Positions 1 to 12,600 of a DNA stretch of 64,000 nt are shown in pieces. This DNA comes from Lepidurus packardi (lineage: Eukaryota > Arthropoda > Branchiopoda > Notostraca > Triopsidae), in NCBI GenBank assembly GCA_023053545.1, contig JAKZAN010000007.1, positions 2,604,001-2,668,000 of the forward strand, in the 5' to 3' direction. The position numbers were made by a program, and so were the translations under genes. Under the pieces are notes generated by a model. The model worked only from the letters and a program-made list of their open reading frames with translations. It searched no databases and was not told the DNA's origin. The first letter of the stretch is position 1. Each line of letters begins with the position of its first letter.

Positions 1-558
1 GTAGTAACTATGAACACATAAACAAACACATCAAGTGAAATTTCATTCGAGCATATAATAACTTTCGTTCGGGATTAAAATTACTTTATTGTTCATACGT
101 AATGTAATATTGCTCTAAAAGGTATTAATACCTATAGAACGCCCCCTATTATTGTTCTATTTTAAAATTTGGAGCATAGGGTTCACTAGACCCCTCCCGC
201 AACTAACACTCATTGATAGGAAAGAGACAAAAAATGCAGCTGGACTTTTCTAACAGGTAATCTGATGTAAAAAATTTAATGCAAACCTTGCCCTATTACA
301 TATATGCATCCTGTGTGTGTCATAAAGCTATCAACAGTAATTTTATTATTTTCAGTTGTGTACACAAAAGGCTACAAACCAGAACCGAGCCGTATAGTTT
401 TCAGAGAGAAAGGAAGACGCGAGGACAAGTGTACGCTACAGAATCTCTGAGATACTGGAAACCAAAGGTGCAGATTCCAACCCCGTCCTTCTGAAGGACC
501 AATCAACTCCAGACAAACTACAACTAGCGTTGAATTGAATTGAGTTAAGTTCAACCAT
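1..558. other. 5' flank and probable 5' UTR intron of the sulfotransferase gene
   Basis: AT-rich non-coding sequence. A polypyrimidine stretch ending in TTTTCAG at about 349-355 looks like a splice acceptor, so the sulfotransferase mRNA may have a 5' UTR intron ending there. Short open frames here match nothing I know. I see no repeat or RNA gene. Confidence 0.4.
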
Positions 559-1899
559 ATGAAGACTATTTTTTCATCTAGAATGTGTGTCTTCCGCAGC
601 TCCAAAAAACAAACAGTGATCACTTTCTTAGGATCTTTCTGCTTCACGTTATTGATAGTACTGTATCGTTATGAGAGTTTCAAGAGTTACGGCTATGGAC
701 AGAACAACCTAACCGAATTGTCAACTGCGTTAATGGATACTGCATCAGATCCCGTGTTTCTCTCGAAGGAAGAGCATAATCTTGTGATTCCTGTCAAAAG
801 AAGCCCTAAGATGCTAAAACTGGACAGAATCCAGTTGAAAACATCCACCGTGAGCTCAAAAGATGAACAACGGCTCGGACGCTATTCGCTCTTCAAAGAA
901 ACCGTGGTGAATCAAACAAGTCAAGCCCGGAAAGTGCTGGCCGACCACGGGATGGAATTACCCGCTTCAGGAGGAGTGGCGAAACGCGTTTTGCTTGTTA
1001 CTACATGGCGCAGCGGCTCTACGTTCACGGGCGAACTGCTGGCCGCAGTCCCAGGCGCTCTCTTCAACTTTGAGCCGCTAGTCCACATGATTTACAAGGA
1101 TGTTGAGCTGATGGACAGAAAATCGGCGACCTTCTTCATGCATGAGATTCAGCGCATGCTCCAGTGCGACTACGCTCCTTTGCACCACAACCTCCGGTAC
1201 ACTGAAACCTTGAAAACTGTATTGCTCCAACACAACAAAGCTTTCGAAGAGATTTGCCGTGCCACCAAGACCCGAAAGTGCCACCAAGAGGAGCTTCTGT
1301 CTTTTGCATGCAAGTATTTCCCCGTGCAAGTCACCAAGTCGGTGCGCATGCCTCTACGCTACGTATTGCCCCTTTTGCGACAAATGGAACTCAACCTCCA
1401 CGTGGTGCTCCTGGTCAGGGACCCGCGTGGGACGATGGCGTCGCGTCGGAGGTTGATGTGGTGCATGGAACCGTGTTCGAATATCGGGAAACATTGCGCA
1501 CTCCTCCGGGATAACTATGAGCATGCCTTAAAAGCTTCTAAGGAGTTCCCGGATAGTTTCACGGTCTTACGCTACGAAGATTTAGCTATGGACCCTGTTA
1601 ATGTCTCTGCCTGGCTACTGCGACGCTTAGAAATCCCTCAAACGCCTTCTGTGACGAAGTACGTCGAAACCCATATTGGTAGCGACCGGGGTCGAGAGAC
1701 AGAGACGGTCCGAGTACGCGGTAGTCGAGTTTCTCTCTGGCAAGAGAATCTGCCGTGGGATGACGTACAAGTCATTCAGAACACATGTGGGGACACCCTA
1801 GAGAAGTACGGGTACGTGCCAGTAGCCAACTCCGCCACCTTAAATGAAACCGAGACTCTAATTCATGACTGGAGTTTATCATCTAATGTTGTAGACTGA
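559..1899 (+). CDS. Carbohydrate 6-O-sulfotransferase-like, Golgi type II membrane protein (single exon)
   Basis: A 446-residue protein with the layout of Gal/GalNAc/GlcNAc 6-O-sulfotransferases (CHST1/2/3/4/5/7 type). These transfer sulfate from PAPS to glycan chains in the Golgi lumen. A short cytoplasmic tail is followed by one hydrophobic segment (about residues 19-36), the usual signal anchor. The 5'-phosphosulfate loop is TTWRSGSTFTGEL (148-160) and the 3'-phosphate site is VRDPRGTMASRR (286-297). N-glycosylation sequons lie at N50 and N118. Length is typical of the family. The ATG at 559 is preferred because it places the anchor correctly; a second Met follows at residue 9. The coding sequence has no intron, unlike every other gene here, which is common in CHST genes. 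AATAAA lies about 30 bp after the stop. The acceptor sugar cannot be deduced. Confidence 0.9.
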   Translation: MKTIFSSRMCVFRSSKKQTVITFLGSFCFTLLIVLYRYESFKSYGYGQNNLTELSTALMDTASDPVFLSKEEHNLVIPVKRSPKMLKLDRIQLKTSTVSSKDEQRLGRYSLFKETVVNQTSQARKVLADHGMELPASGGVAKRVLLVTTWRSGSTFTGELLAAVPGALFNFEPLVHMIYKDVELMDRKSATFFMHEIQRMLQCDYAPLHHNLRYTETLKTVLLQHNKAFEEICRATKTRKCHQEELLSFACKYFPVQVTKSVRMPLRYVLPLLRQMELNLHVVLLVRDPRGTMASRRRLMWCMEPCSNIGKHCALLRDNYEHALKASKEFPDSFTVLRYEDLAMDPVNVSAWLLRRLEIPQTPSVTKYVETHIGSDRGRETETVRVRGSRVSLWQENLPWDDVQVIQNTCGDTLEKYGYVPVANSATLNETETLIHDWSLSSNVVD

Positions 1900-3663
1900 A
1901 TATATTTGATCTCTTCAATCAAAAAGGGAATAAATATAAACTAACTAGAGTATCACGTAAGAGTTATTTTGTTTTGTTTTGGAAGATTATCGTGCCAAGT
2001 AATGGGTGAGATTGTCAACACTCGCGTTAACAAATATGTATACTGTCGTTCTAAACAAACCCGAAATCACAATAAATTTAACAACCAAAGTTATCCCTAA
2101 ACATATACGCATTTTATGGGTACGCAATTAAGAAACTCTCCTCACTGCAATAGATCCACAAACAATCCCTTCGGCAACGGCATTTACTTGAATGGGACTT
2201 CCTCTCTTGCGAAACGTAAATAAGAAATCTAGAGCTCTATAGCATCAAATGTACTTAGTTTTGTTAGTTAGTTCCTTTGTGTTTCTAACACTACAAGCAA
2301 GTGTTCCAGCTCGTTCAGATTAAAAAAGAGAACTCTCAACTTGTTTCAGTTCACTCATTCCTTTCTTGGCCATTTAAAGACAAAGCCAATTAAGTCAGAC
2401 ATAGTTACATGCACACCTGGAGTCACGATAATTTGCAAAATAATATCGTTTTTCCTTATAATTACAACCATGTCCTTTACGGTTTGTAATCTTCACATTA
2501 CATATTCCCTGAATTTTCTCCATGTGTGCACCAGGAAAAAGGTTGATTTAATTCAATAAAAGGGATGCTTTTGCCTTGAAGGAAAAAGTGGAAGAAATGT
2601 GTGTACGCTGGACCGTTCAAAATTAGAGACAATGCAAGAGCGACCAAGTCGAGAACTCGCCAGTTTATCAAAGCTATTAAAGCAAAGAAATTACGATGTA
2701 AAGCAGGAGTTCAAAACTTTGTCGTTCCAACACTATGGCGGATGATCGTTTCGTTAACCAATTTGAATATTACTTACTCGTTAACTTTTCGCACTAAAAT
2801 TCTGAAATGAATCTCACAACAATCCGAACTGGACTTTCCTTTACAAAACACGACACCAACGCTTTGATACTTTTATCTCATTTAGTTGAACATAAAATAC
2901 TCTTCCCAAGCTATACACACTAAATTTATTTGCCAGCCGTATTCCTCAAAATGTCAGCCCTTTTTCAGGAAATATTTTGGAATGCTCTGAAACCGTTCAT
3001 CGAAATCTCTCTCCCCGTTTACTCAATTGGTATGCTCTTCAGTTTCTTTTTCTTTAGTTTTTCATGGATACGACTAGTCAACACAGAGAAACTTGTTTGT
3101 TTTCCCAACTTCCAAAAATTCTACGCATGGAATATATATAATATTTGGGTTTCCAACAAGGAGGGAGAATTGCTTAAAGGGTTCCCAGAGAAGAAGACGA
3201 GTTCGAAAAAGTTTGAAGGGAAAACACTTGAGCTAGTTAAACAGTATAGCCAAGACACTACGACAGGGATAGAGTGACAAAACGAAAGCCCAATTTCCAG
3301 TCTAAAACAAAAAACATAACCATTTTTAGCCCAACAACTTTGTAGACTATTTTTTGTTCCTAAAGAGAGGGAAACGGCTAAAATTTGACAGAGATAACAA
3401 AAAGTGAAGAAAAATCAGATAAAAATTGACAACACTTTATCCTTTACAAAATCTCACAAATTAAAACATAATACTCGCCTGTCAGGCCCTTCCACAACAC
3501 ACAGGAAGAGTTCCTAATGGGTACGTAAGACGCTAACACTTCGCTCTTTCTCTAAGAATTTCTCTCTAAAAAAATCCCAGCGACAGACAAAACTCCGCCC
3601 AACATATGTCTTCTAAACAAAGGGGCTGACTGTCCGCATCACCGCCTTCTTTTTTTTTTCTTT
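1900..3663. other. Intergenic region between convergent sulfotransferase and DMXL genes
   Basis: AT-rich sequence containing both 3' UTRs. The sulfotransferase AATAAA is near 1929. I see no repeat with clear ends and no RNA gene. The only notable open frame is at about 2930-3277 and is listed separately. Confidence 0.4.
2930..3277 (+). CDS. Doubtful small ORF with one membrane segment
   Basis: An open frame of 115 codons. From Met 8 it reads MSALFQEIFWNALKPFIEIS, then a strongly hydrophobic, phenylalanine-rich stretch, then a charged lysine-rich tail. It could be a one-pass small membrane protein. However, poly-pyrimidine DNA often yields Phe-rich frames by chance, and I recognise no family. 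GTATGCTC within the hydrophobic part could equally be a splice donor. No other gene feature supports it. Confidence 0.15.
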   Translation: MPAVFLKMSALFQEIFWNALKPFIEISLPVYSIGMLFSFFFFSFSWIRLVNTEKLVCFPNFQKFYAWNIYNIWVSNKEGELLKGFPEKKTSSKKFEGKTLELVKQYSQDTTTGIE

Positions 3664-6600
3664 TTACCCCTGCCAGGAAGAAGAGTAAGGCGAGGCAGTG
3701 GTGAGAACAGCCACGTCCCTGGGTGACAACTGCCTGAGTTTGATCGATCCGTCGGCTCCGGCGGAAATAAGTCGACCCGACGCGTCTAGATTGACCTGGG
3801 AGACCCCTTGACCTTGAGCCATGGAGCGGAAAAACGAGGAGCGAGCGTGGTCAGCCGGGAAGGCGTGTAAAACCCGCGGGCCGGTCGGGTGAGACCACGC
3901 CCACACTCGCACGTCCCCTTCGGCTGATCCGGTAACCAGGTTTTCCTCCGACGGATCCAACGCCAGACATTTGATGGCCACGTTTCCTTCCACGGCCGCA
4001 AAACGCTGACGGAGACTCCGTTGGCGGACGTCCCAGACGCAGACGTCGCCTCTACGACCAGCCGAGAGCAGAACCTGGTGCTGCGGAGCGTACAACAGAC
4101 AAGTGGCTCCCCCCTCATGGCAATTCCAAGCTAGAAAAAGTGAAAAATAGCAAAAAATAAGAAAAAGCAGATAACAAAGATAACTAGGAAAAAAATAAGA
4201 TATTAGGGAAGGAACACTTGCAATGGATTAAAGCTTTGCGTTGGGGGAGCAACGTATCCCAGAGAGCTACATTGCGTCCATCTTGGGCGTGGCCAGCCGT
4301 AGCCATTAAGGAGGAGCAAGCGAGCCACGCGAGATCTGTCGCGCCTTTGCTGTGGCACATCTGGGTGAGAAAGGGTCGAGCAGGGGCGGAGCCTAAACGC
4401 AGTTGCCAGAGCGACACGTTTCCGTCCGCGTCCGCAACCCCGAATTTATTGCCTTGGGCATTGAATTTGAGGCGAGTCACTTTAGCGTAGGCTCCGGAGG
4501 TCCTGGGCGTGGCTAAAGGTCCAGTGTGCCCCCATTCCCATACTTGGACACACCCATCGCTTGCGCCACTTAAATCTATTGACGAATTTCCAAAATACTG
4601 TATAATACACAATTTCTGCACAAACATTAGTTTCTTTTCCAAATACAGTAGATGCCGCTAATTTGGATCATTGGTTATTAGAATCAGCCGCTTTATGGAA
4701 TCAAATTTCTACATTTAGGGATTTCCCTTCTAAACTCGCCATTTAATTAGATGAGCACGTTATTCAATTGAATAACCAGTTCCTTTAACTGACTGGGAAA
4801 ATTAGAAGGTATATCGTTTGAGAACCCTACCTAAGCGTAGGACTAGGCTTCAAAGGCTCAATGTTAGTTGTGCTTTAGACGTGTGGTTACACAAAAGTGG
4901 CGATGAATAAGAAAAGAGTTGATTTAAATGGAAAAGAGAAGTTGCGGCTAACCGAAAGTTATGGTATGACAAGTTAAATTTAAAAGGTTTGCCACAAAGG
5001 GAAGCGGTCGTTAAAAAAGGAATTCCTCAATCATCTCTATCAAAATTGTTAAAAATCGTTCCGAAATCAATAATATGGGGTCTAGTGAATCTAAGAAAAG
5101 GAAACGTGTGGAAAGTGTCACAAAAGCAGACGATGCTTTGTTTCTTTGATTTAATGAAGGCAGTTCGTTTCATGCGCCGATTAATCGTAGCATTCTGTTG
5201 CCTATTTTCGATTATTAGAATCTCCACTTGATAGAATCATTATTCACTTGACAAGCGCGGCATCTACTGTAATTATAATTTCTTCGTGTGTTTCTCTCCT
5301 TTTCTGCTTCATTTTTAAGAGCAGACCAGTTCAAACTTACAAAGAGGCAAATGTGGATGGGCATTCAGCCGCTTGACGTCATCCACACGGTGTCTCTTGA
5401 GCTACAATGAACATCAAAAGAAACATATTAGCAAGTAAACCCTTAAAGAACATTTTTGCAAGATAAAGTAAATATTCTTATTAGTAAGACATAACCAAAT
5501 TCGAAGGCAAAGCAGACTTGTTTAGTGAAAGTATCTTCATTTTACCGGAGTGATTAGGACCGGACTGCGTCGCAGGATTAGGCGTACGAAGGCAGGATGA
5601 GTAGATCCAGGAAACATCAAGCCTTTGGGCTATTTTTTTTAAGCACAAGAATACAAGAATCCGAAGCCCAAAGCAGACAGCGAGCCGAAGGGAAAAAGGA
5701 AAGGCCCCAAGCGTTAATTATTTCCCGAGTTGAAAATTAGTTAGTACAAGTGAATTTCCAACAAAGCACAAACTCATTTTCTCCTTGTCTTTTTAGCCTA
5801 AAAGAAGTAAATTCGTTACCAAGGTCGTATTGCGACCTGCAGCATTGGCTGCAGCCACATTCTGGGGCGAAAAAGAAGAAGCACTAGCTCCGCCCACTGA
5901 AGCTGCTCCTACAGCCAAGCCGGCACCATTCGTCCCGCCTTGTAGGGAAGAAAATAAAGCCTTATCGCCTGGCGTTTGTACCACGAGAAATCCACTACTA
6001 TGTCCAGTTTCCATATCCCTAATTGACCATAAATTAATTAATTATATTGAACAAACTTAACGAATGAATTAAACAAGGTTAATTATTAACTAATTGAAAA
6101 TAAAATCGATGGACAAGCGAATCCTTCTACTGAACATAAATTTGAATCCAAAAGCATAAAGTTCATTAGTTACGTACTTATCCAAGGCTAAGAGATCCAA
6201 TTCACATTCATCTTCCATCCAAGTAGGCGTATCCAGTAAGGGCGTGATGTCTAGTTCCTGGATTTCTTTGGGCGTGGCCAAGGCCAGAACTCCTGGATTG
6301 CTCTACAAAAAGAAACAAAAGAACGAAATAGATTAGCAGAACTCAAAGTGAATAATAAATCATAAAATTCATTTTAGTGATCACTTATCAATTTGATTGA
6401 TTTTAACTCTGCTTGAATTGTTCAGTAAAGGAAGAGTAAAGAAATTACTGCGTTTAGGCAAAAGGTTGCAATGGGTTCTTGATCCTTGTGGATAATTCGG
6501 ACAGGATCACGGAACATGCGATTGGTGAATCCATTTTCGTTCACGAGATCCGTTTCGTCTTCTTCGTCCCCATAACCATAGTCTTGATGGCTGTTGGATC

Positions 6601-9600
6601 CACCTTCGTCCTGTGGTCCTTCAACATGAATGCGGGGTTTGCCTTTCCCGAAGATGAGCCGAACAAAAACGTCTTGTACCGGCTCCTGCCTCACTAGATA
6701 CGCCCACAAACGCGTCAAAGGCCTCGCAGCTGCTTTACGGACGAACGGAGTGTTGGCTGGTTCCAAAATGGAGCGGTATTTATGCAACGGCGGCGCTGGA
6801 CGCCCAGTCATGGTCTCGGATTCCGTCGAAAGGTGACAAGCGGGTAAAAAACTCGGAGGGGAAGGACCTTGCCGCTGCAAACTGTGTTGCAAAGCTGCTT
6901 CCCATTGGCCCAAGCTGCGAAATGCGCTATGACTCAACGGACTCAATACAGGCAAATCTAAAGGATTTACAAACATTTAATGTTATTAATAAATTTAGAA
7001 AATATAAATAGAGAATAAATAGATCATGAGAGATAAAATAAACAATTAGAGAATAAACAGAAAATAAATTTAGAAAATAGATGTAAAATTGGAATCAATA
7101 AGAAATTAATAAAAAAAAATCCAAGACAAGAAAAAAGCTCTAACGGTACCATTCATCTCAATCCCCACGACTCGGAAGAAAGCTTCTAAATGTTGGATCC
7201 CTAAACGAACGACTGCTAAACGAATTGCGCCCCAAGCTAAGGAACGTGGATCGCTGTGTTGGGTATTGGGAGTTGGATGGGGCGGACGATTAGGAGGCAT
7301 GGGTGTAGTTTTGCATTGACTCAAGCCGTCATCGCTCTCGTCTTCTTCCTCTTCCAAGTCTTCATCTTCTTCCTCCAAGGCAGCTTCATCGTCTGAAGAT
7401 GCTGACGAGTCGTAATCCACGTGCCTTAAATCCCCACACAGTGACGGCTACGAGATAACGAAATGTATCAATAAACAAGATATAGTTCATTCAAGCTTAC
7501 AAACTACAGTGTTCCTATAAGACTGTACTCCCACACCCCCGTTGGGATTGAAATAAAAATAAAAATTCTTAAAAAAGAAAAAATCAAACTTACTTTACTC
7601 ATTAGCGCAGCTACCATGGACATTTTGGGTGGGATAAATACTTCCCGATAGGAGGGTAAGCCATCCCCTGGGTTAGAAGACGACGACGAAGGAAGAGAAG
7701 AAGTGGGCGTGGCCTGTACTAGAGGGCTTTGTAACAGTTTCATGTGCAAGCGCATTCGCTGTTTGGCGTCTGGGTCAAACGGCGGAACAGAGGTCGGAGC
7801 AGGCGTCGCAGTGACGCGGAGTAGCTGCTTAGCACCGCCCCCAAAGACCCGCCCCCACCACTGGGCGTCCGGAGCGAAGGATGCTAAACGAAAAAGAATG
7901 TGTGCGTCGCAAGCCGCTAAAGCGTAGGCTAAAAGGGAGGTATACACGGCCACAAAGGCATCCACCAGCAGAATCAACAACCGAGGCGAGTCTTCTTCCC
8001 TTTCTCGCGACAGCATGGCCACTAATGACGTCACACCTACTCGAAAAAGGAACAAATGAATGAATCTCGACAAATAAAGCTTTCTTATTTCGTAGAGTCG
8101 ATTAAATCCTAAGCGAAATACAGATACCAACGTTTTTACCTGGCCATTTCTGAGGAGGCGTGGTCGGCGACAGTTCTTCGGAATGCTGGCTCTGCAGCGC
8201 TTTACGAGCTGGAGCGGATGCTGCGATGAGATGGTAATCCCTGTAGACGACGGTCAAACGAGCTAACGCGCCCCACGCACCAATGGCGTGATGGCTTTGA
8301 TCCTGGCCGGCTTTGCTGGTACTTTCAGTACCACCCGCCGTTGTCTTAGGGCTAAATTGTCCTGCAGTATCGGCTTCGCAAAGTGACTGGTAAATGCAGG
8401 CTGATAAGGCCACACCCAGATCTCTTAACAGACAAATTTGGGGCAAAGACACATGGCCTGGTACTGGCGGACAAGGAAGAGACGTGACGGTACCCAGTAC
8501 GTCACTAATCATACTCTACGAAAGAAATGTATATCAATATTATCTACAGAATTACAAAAAAATTAGTTTACTTGAACAAAAATATTAAAAATAAAGAAAT
8601 TTCAAAATAAGAAAATACAGTAGATGCCGCTAATTGTGAACACGTTTGTCAAGAAAATACAGATTCTAATACCCGAAATTGGTTACGGGCTTGTTTAAAC
8701 CAAAGAAACAAAGCATCGTCTACTTTTTGACACCACAAATTTCCTTTTTCTAGCTTTACTTCACTCACTAGTATTTATTTCGTAACGCTTTTTCAATAGT
8801 TTTGATAGAGACGATTGAGGAATTCCTAACCTATTGGCCGCTTCACTTTGTGGCAGATCTTTTAAATGTAACTTGTCGTAAGTTTCAATGAGCCGCAACT
8901 TCTCTTTTTTATACTTAAATCAAGTTTGTTCTTGTTTGTCGGCACTTTCGTATAACCATGCGTCTAAAACACAACTAACTCTGTTCCTTTAAAGCCCACG
9001 CTTAGGTAGAATTCTCAACACGATACCCCTTCTAAATTTCCCGTTCAATTAAAAGAACTGGTCATTCAATTGAATAACCTGCTCATTTAATTGACTGGAA
9101 AGTTTAGAAAGGATTTCCCCCTACGCGTAGTAGTAAGATTGAAATGACAGGATTGGTCAAAACGACGTAAAAGCAATATCACTAGTCAATATGCAAAGTC
9201 CATGTAGCGGTCACTTCTGTGGTTTCATTACTGTTGATGTGAAGGTTCTTTTGAAATTGATTCTAATATCCAGAAGTATGATTCTAATTACTGACTAAAA
9301 TGCTACGAAATTTATCACTTTGAATCGATCCTTTAAAATTTGGTTCCATAAAGCGGCTGATTCTAATAACCAGTGATTACAACAAGAGGCATCTACTGTA
9401 CGTAGAAAAGGGAATAGGAAAGAAAGTAGGAAAAAGACAGCCCAGAGATATTATCAAATAAAGAGAGAAAAATAAAGCCTAGATTTTTTTTTTTTTTACA
9501 AAAATATGTTCCTCTTTAAACAATTAACCTTAAGTTTCAAGTTACTTGTAAGTGACGAATGGGGTCAGTAGTCATGGCCCGGGTGGGCGTGGATGCCGCA

Positions 9601-12600
9601 GCTAACAAGGGTACACTGCTCAAAGGGAGGGGTAACGGCTGGGTTAGACTGGGCGTCGAAGGCGTGGCTTGACTGCAAAAACCTAGTCGGGAGAGCCAGG
9701 GTCGCCTTTCTTGGCTCAGTTCTTGCAACAAGAGAATCAACTCCATTCGGACTGAAGCCACGCCTCCTCCCGCTGATCCATGCAGAGCACAGTAACTCTG
9801 CAACGTCCTTAGCAAGCTCTCGTTGGCTAAACAAAATTTAAAAAAATATTCAATATCAATGAAACCCTTTGGAAACTGATTCTCGCCAATTATTTCTATA
9901 AAACGAGAGTCAAGTATCATAATAACGCACCTTTAAGCCATCGCCGACGACGTTCCATGCGCTGAACTTTCGCTTCCAATTGACTCTTTTCCATTTGCAA
10001 GACTTGGTGCAAAGTAGGCGTTTGTCCCTCTTCTCCTTCATTCGCTTCGAATTCAAACGCATTACGACCACACTCTGGCAAAGACGTCAAATGATGATCC
10101 GGTGCGGCTGTGTTAGCTGTGGGCGTGGCCGTCGCTCCATAATGGCACAATTCCCTCAAAGCTTCCACTTCCCGCTCCAGCCACACATATAACTGCAAGC
10201 GCAATTGCCCTCCGTCAACTTCGAAACCCGTAGCTAGCGTCGACAACTCTTCCATCAAAATCTAGGTTCAATTAAATTCCAAATTAATTAGAATTTATCT
10301 AACTAAATTGAAACTAAATACAAATTTCAATGCACTTCCTATCAAACACTTCCTGACAAAATTTTCATAACTTCTTGAACTTATGAAAATATATACAAAA
10401 TATATGCAAATACTTATCTTAAAACTACCTTAAGGTGCTACGTCAAAAGATTTAGATATGTGATTTATTTAACATTTTCAGAACTTATTCAAGTTGTGAA
10501 AATTTTATTAAATAAATCATTTTAAACAAATCATATCATAAATCTTTTGGCGCAGCGTTGTATGATGTTTTTATTAAGATATTTTGTAAAAAATACTTGT
10601 CAATTATATCGTTAAATTTTCTTTGAAATTTTTTCAAGTTTTGTTGAAAGTTGCATAATTCTGATGATATAATGGTCTAAGGGTATAAGGATGATATAAC
10701 ATCAGTGCCATCTTTTGAAAAAATGGATCAACTACTTGCAGTACACCGGGGCCTTACATTTTAAAGTTAACAAAGTTAAATACCAAAAATTTTATAACTA
10801 AAAAATAATTCCAGAAATTTCGTACTTTCAGACAAGCGATAAACTTCAACTGCTGCGCCATGATATCCAAACGGGGAGTGGCTGCCACCACCTGCTCCTT
10901 CTCCTTGTCCTGCGCACTTTGCCCTGCAGTGCTCTTCATCTGCAGTCCACCATCTTCGTCCTCATCTTCGTCGTTGTCTTCCTCTTCATCATCGCTCCAT
11001 TTAAGCTCAAATTCGTCGCTTTTGGCTCCTGCCATCGTAACGGGCGTGGACCAATCAAAATCCACCGCGCTCTCCTTCTTCAAGCCACTCCCTTTGTCTT
11101 CTTTCTCCGTCCTTTGGCCTACAAGCGGGGCGAAATCTCCTTTGCCGTCCGCTTCCTCTACATCCAATACATTCGGTGGCAGCTGCGACAAGACTTGCAG
11201 CGCCAAGGCGGGACAGCCGGCCAAGAAATGAGCATGAGCAGTGGTAAAGTACAGTCTGCGCTCCAACGGACTTACGGCTGTCAGTTCCGTCACAGCGTCG
11301 CCAGCCAGAACCGGCCCTTTATTCTCCGCTGCTCTTTGCTGCCTCACCAACAGTGGGTGCGTTCGCAGGAAAATGTAGAAATTAAAGACGGACGGTGACG
11401 TCACACCCCCCTCGTCCTTATCTTTCTCCTTGTCGTCGTCCTGACCGTCTTCACTGGTATCCAAGAGGCCGGTCCCATCATCCAGTAGCGTCTTGAGTGC
11501 TGCTGAGTAGTTACCCAGTAGCCAGTGAGCCATGGATCTTAAAAATGGATCCATCGCGGGCGTGGAAAGAATTTCTTGTTCCAGCAAGCTGCGCAGAGCT
11601 TCAGGAATGCTCATTTCAGGAAGGGGTGTGGCATGAATCCCTGCAGTGGGATAGAGTCGCACGATGACCATCGCGAGCTGTAAATCCTTGAGTCGCCGTA
11701 AGCAAATCTCAACCGCGTCACCCAAGGCGCCGGCCAAAAGGAAAAAGGCGACAGCGTGGGTGAACCGCTGTTTGCCTAGTAAGGCGTAGGCGTTTTTTAA
11801 GGCTGCTTTGCGCCAGCGATCCTCGCTGAAGTTGTTGGCGAAAAAGACAGTCATACGTTCGTCGCCCAAGGAGCGGAACAAACCCCAAACCACCGCTTTC
11901 TTGCCCAAGGCGAGGTAGTAAGGAGCGGCGTCTAAAGGATTGTTGTCTTTCTGAAACGCGCACTTGGCTAACTGTAAAAAAACAAGGTATTAGCCAAAGG
12001 ATTCAATAGCAATTAATCGTTTAGTTACAGTAGATGCCGCTTATTGTGATCACCTTTGTCAAGTGAATATTGATTCTATTAAGTGGAGATTCTAATAACC
12101 GAAAATCAGAATTTTGCAATAGTGCTACGACGAATCGGCGCGTGACACGAACAGGCTTATTTAAACTGAAGAAATAAAGCATCGTCTACTTTTTGACACT
12201 TTCCATACGTTTCATTTTTCTAGATTCCACACTACATGCACTATTGTTCATTTCGTAACGATGTTTAAACAATTTTGACAGAGATGATTGAGGAATTCCT
12301 AACTGAACGGCCGCTTCCCTTTGTCGAAAATCTTTTAAATTTAACTTATCATAAGTTTCAAAGAACCACAACATCTCTTCTACACTTAGATCAACTAATT
12401 TCTTTTTTAACTGTTATACAACCATACATCTAACACCGGAAGTAGACATAAGGACGACTCGACAAAATAACTCTGTGTACCCAACGCAAGAACGTCGGGC
12501 CCCGACACAAGGACGCCAATCGCCGACGCAAGGACGCCGGGCTCCAAGAGAAGGACGCCAGGTCTGTAACCTTTCAAGGGACCAGTAGAATTTCGAGTTC

